Below the pieces are notes generated by a model. The model did not search any database and was not told the DNA's origin. It saw only the letters and a list, made by a program, of their open reading frames with translations. From Filobasidium wieringae (Eukaryota; Basidiomycota; Tremellomycetes; Filobasidiales; Filobasidiaceae), in assembly GCA_001600055.1 (NCBI GenBank), contig BCIV01000025.1:51254-115253 (forward strand): a stretch of 64,000 nucleotides of DNA, in the 5' to 3' direction. Positions 60,901 through 64,000 of the stretch are shown here, one piece after another; within the stretch, counting starts at the first letter, position 1; the number at the start of each line of letters is the position of its first letter. A program made the position numbers and the translations under genes.

Positions 60901-61969
60901 GATGTATACGAGATCAGGAGGCAGCGAAAGAGCCTGGGCGAGGTTATGAATGGGAACATAGCCTTTTCAGTAATGGGAGATCTTGTAAGTCCCAGCGATA
61001 CCACAATGAGGATTGGTCGATCTGATAAAGGCATGTCGAACAGAACAGCAATTGTAGGTCGAGAGCGGGAAATAAAAAACCACGTAATGACAGAGCCTTC
61101 TTGCGAAATCACAGGCTATCGACCCGATCAAGACATCATGTGAGTCCCTCAGACAAAGGCTTCTCCTGTCCATCAAATCTGACCGGCATTTCATAGCATT
61201 CCTCCCCGCACTTGTCTAGCACAAGAGCTTTACGACCGATACAGTGACATGCGGAGTGTCAAACCTGCTCGATATCGGAAGGTCCTAACGACGTTCAGTG
61301 GATCCATTTGGGGCACTGGGGCTCACGTTCGTACAAAGGTGATGTGCGATCGACCGGTGAAACCGCGCAACTTGATAGGAGGCGAGCGTTTGGAAACGCT
61401 GTGGCAATCGAAAGGAAATTACAAGGACTATCTTGATCTGCTCAACGAGACAGTGTTCTGCCCCTTGATCAAAGGCACTACAGGTGGGCATGCACCTGTC
61501 GCTCGAATCATGTCTCCCGCATATGGCTGACCTTCGAACCACGGATGTTGCAGGTTGGGCGACCAGAACTGTTGACGTGATATATGCGTGAGTGTTGTCA
61601 TGCTAGGCGAGGGTCATCATCGGTTAAGGCTTATTGTCGTCCTGATCGTGGAGTAGTGGATGTATTCCAGTGATCATCGGCAAAGAAGCTCACTTTCCGT
61701 TTTGGGACATGATCGACTATGGCAAGATATCCATCAGCGTGACCGAGTCTGAACTCAACCGTTTGGAAGAAATCTTGTTGTCGTACACTTGGGAACAAAT
61801 TGAGGTTATGCAAGCCAACTTGATGCTCGTTCGAGATGCGTTCATGTATCCACTGAACGGCCGAGAAATGGATGCTCTGACTACGAGAGGACCGGCTTTC
61901 TTCGCGTTACACTCGGCCGCTCTGGGGCTACTCACCAGATATCCAACCGTGACGTTGTCCGATGGATAG
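57928..61969 (+). CDS. SDR nucleotide-sugar epimerase fused to exostosin (GT47)
   Basis: Eight exons (57928-58035, 58128-58302, 58411-59036, 59113-60738, 60796-61139, 61197-61483, 61554-61587, 61657-61969) join in phase to about 1,170 residues. An N-terminal helix (about 20-36) predicts a type II membrane protein. An extended-SDR domain follows: IIVTGGGGNIG (85-95) for NAD binding, QASSREVYG, the YxxxK pair in VYGSSK (Tyr239, Lys243) and VHIDDVVDA, as in UDP-sugar epimerases/decarboxylases. After an unassigned beta-rich segment (about 540-680) and a Cys-rich EGF-like patch (about 693-715) comes a GT47 exostosin domain with THDWGGCNTFVWD, GYRPDQDIIIPP, FSGSIWGTGAHVR and VDVIYAGCIPVIIG. The logical role is making a nucleotide sugar and transferring it in the Golgi lumen; the sugars are unknown. 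Open sequence around 59180-59250 may hide one further short intron. Confidence 0.92.
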
Positions 61970-62887
61970 GAGGAAGGGCAATAAAATGAAGGAACGACCA
62001 TTTAGATGTACAAGTCGACCATTGTGGTGTAATGCTATATGACAACTTTCAGGCGACAGACCAAGCGAATTATAGATGGCACACCGCTGTGCCAAACCTT
62101 TCGCCTCCTTCTGTGGCGCGCCGTTTGGGCCCTTGAGCTAATTTTTTGCGTTCTTTGTTGTGCTTGGTATTGTTTAAACCAGCGGCTCATGCTCATCGTC
62201 TAAAGGAGCTTGTTATACTTTAGCAACCTCCTTCATGTTGGTTGTTAGAGGAGACGGGCAGGGCTCAATCCAGTTGAATAGGGTTATTGCGATTGACCGA
62301 CGACTTGATTTTGTCGAAATCAAGACCGTGAACTGCGCACCCAAGGCGAGACCAAGAACGGATCCTAAACGCATACTATATGCCGAAGCCTTACCGTGAC
62401 GATCCGTAGAGGGCGGTGTATGAGTACCCCTTTTGCATCTTGCATGAACTTTGGGCAGTAAGGTATCGCCGCCGCGCTATGCCGGTCGATACTCCTACAT
62501 GGAACCAGAATCAGTTAGCTTCCATGGAAAGACGTTATTGCACTACGATACGACGACAACGCGTGCGCGCGGAAGGAACCTAACCTTAGGGGTTAGTAAA
62601 TGCCACCTACCGAACAAGATGATCGATGAAGTCGAGAGTCGAGGTGTTAGAGTTTGGGTCTCTTTCCCTCTGTCGCTTCGGAAAGAAAACGATCGATGAT
62701 CCATATAGTCCAGCCGTGCTTGGTCGGCAACGTTGATGATATGCGAAATGGAATCAGGATCACAATACACACAACTCACATTGTCACTTGTTCACTTGTT
62801 GACTTGCCCGCTTTGGCTCCAGCCTGCATACATCTTGAAAATTACTCACTCTCCACCGGAAAAGCCTTACCGCCTGAGCGCTTTGAT
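61970..62887. other. Intergenic
   Basis: This lies between the stop of the epimerase-GT47 gene and the ATG of the second GT18 gene, which run in the same direction. No supported coding frame or repeat was seen. Its right part is the presumed promoter of the second GT18 gene. Confidence 0.5.
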
Positions 62888-64000
62888 ATGTTCTCTCTAC
62901 ATGACATCTTGGGACCACCTAGACGATACCGCCTCATCTTAGTAATCGTGGCATTGCTCTTAGTAGTTCACTATACAGGTCAGACGGCACACATCATCCG
63001 TCATTGGCAACCCTCTGAGAAGAGGTATACACCCGGGAGACTCGGTAAGATCCTGGAGAAGCGTTATGAGAGCCTCGGTGCGACTGAGGAGATTTCCAAG
63101 GAACAAACTGGATGGGGTCTACTTGCTCAAAGTGAAGGACCGGAAATGTTCCCTCTCTTGCCCTACGAGCATATGCACAAGGATGATGACGCTATAGAGT
63201 GTTCGATACTTCAGAAACCAGAAGGGTTCGAAGACGGTCCGGATGACTTGCAGACTTGTTGGAGATTGAAGCTTCATAGACAATTGAGCGAATGGCAACC
63301 GCATCCCAAGCTCAGGTACGTCTCGGCTCATGGTGGCTTGATATCCGCTCGCGTGCGCACTTGCTTTTCTGCTTCCTGACACTGTTGGTGCAAATCCATA
63401 GCAACAGCCACGATCAAGGAGAACGGAACAACCTCGCCGCTCGCAGACTCCTAGGATGTCTCCTCGCCCCTCTTTTTCCAGAACCTCTCAATGAGGGCGG
63501 ATGTTCTCTCAAAACGACCAAGATAGTATTGGGAAATTGGGGGTACTGGACCCAGGCATTCAACCGTGATGGTACGTCAGGAGAACATATCTGGGCGATG
63601 AGCTTGGTAAGTGTCTCGTCCAAGATGACCAATCATATCCCTGCGGCGACTGTTTTGTGGAGTTCTGAGTAAAGATCTGCTCGTTTTCGCCCGTCTAGAT
63701 GGACGCGATGGAAGAACAAGGGTATACCGTCATGGCTGTGACCTCGTACGAAGGAATGATCATGACTCATGCCGCCTTACCTAATCTTGTGTGAGCCGGA
63801 GATGATTTGATCCTCTGCTCCCTCAAGACCTTATAGGGGGGTCCGGGGGTGGGGGTTTTTTTGGCGTCATCTAAACAAAACATGTTAGGTATGTCTGGAT
63901 GCGCATTTTTCTCAGCTCTCGGAATATACCAAAAGTTTTACGTAAAATCGTAAACTGACGGCGCTAGGGCCAATAAACCCCGTTTTTGAGCGCAATTTTG
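62888..64000 (+). CDS. Second GT18-family glycosyltransferase, incomplete at window edge
   Basis: Exons 62888-63315, 63402-63606 and 63699-63790 join in phase to about 241 residues. A fourth may start at 63889. Like the gene at 54598 it is a type II membrane protein (helix RLILVIVALLLVVHY) whose stem carries a KTTKIVLGNWGYWTQAF block. That block matches TTFKVLLGDWGDFSQAF in the other copy, and QGYTVMAVTSYEGMIMTHAALPNLV matches MGYTVLAVKYYQSLIAIHNAMPDV. The two are clear paralogues. After the VWM that corresponds to HIWM in the first copy, similarity ends abruptly and a stop follows, so the C-terminal catalytic half is absent here. A G-rich tract (63833-63862) lies in the last intron. The gene may be truncated by an insertion or may simply use a different exon beyond the edge. 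Confidence 0.8.
63833..64000. other. Sequence of unlike composition at the right edge
   Basis: A tract of G runs and T runs (GGGGGGTCCGGGGGTGGGGG then T7) at 63833-63868 is followed by AT-rich sequence that does not match the paralogous GT18 gene. G-rich termini like this occur at the ends of some DNA transposons, so this may be the edge of an inserted element. The other end is outside the window. Confidence 0.35.

Noticed and set aside
60946..61143. A separate small gene inside the exostosin region, or an intron starting at the GTAAGT near 60985
   Set aside because: The frame is simply continuous with the exostosin exon and leads into the conserved GYRPDQD motif. Removing a GT-AG segment there does not improve the match.

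Overview
The window is eukaryotic nuclear DNA from a fungus, most likely a basidiomycete yeast of the Tremellomycetes (Cryptococcus/Kwoniella relatives). Genes on both strands are cut by many short GT-AG introns, mostly 55-75 bp. The gene set is typical of that group: a FunK1 kinase, a DUF1996-WSC cell-surface protein, GT18 and exostosin glycosyltransferases, a TBL-like PC-esterase and a Dal5-type transporter. The lineage is inferred from family content; there is no rRNA or species marker here. Coordinates of spliced genes come from hand splicing, with reading phase checked across every junction.

Layout. Positions 1-2,700 show nothing recognisable. About 2,700-15,100 is a transposable-element nest: a Ty3/gypsy gag-pol that stops before its integrase, two opposed copies of its LTR/leader, several short copia-type LTRs, a fossil copia RNase H fragment and a degenerate satellite. 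Positions 15,100-25,500 are gene-poor and hold an HNH-nuclease gene (17.6-18.7 kb) and a decayed Tc1/mariner-like transposase (21.4-22.3 kb). A TBL-like PC-esterase gene carrying one premature stop lies at 25.6-27.3 kb. A tRNA-Glu(CTC) with an intron and two small orphan genes lie at 30.9-32.0 kb.

From 32.6 kb the window is gene-dense. An intracellular GH3 beta-glucosidase with a PA14 insert (minus) is divergent from an anion:cation-symporter-type MFS transporter (plus). A FunK1 kinase (plus), a four-pass membrane protein (minus) and a 1,720-residue DUF1996-WSC protein (minus) follow.

The last 10 kb is a glycosyltransferase locus. A complete GT18 gene (minus) is divergent from a gene that joins a membrane-anchored SDR-type nucleotide-sugar epimerase domain to a C-terminal exostosin (GT47) domain. 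A second, incomplete GT18 gene runs off the right edge. With the WSC protein and the esterase, this suggests an accessory region for cell-wall or capsular polysaccharide. The epimerase-GT47 fusion between two GT18 paralogues is the most noteworthy feature. Three introns of only 37-42 nt are needed to keep two of these genes intact.
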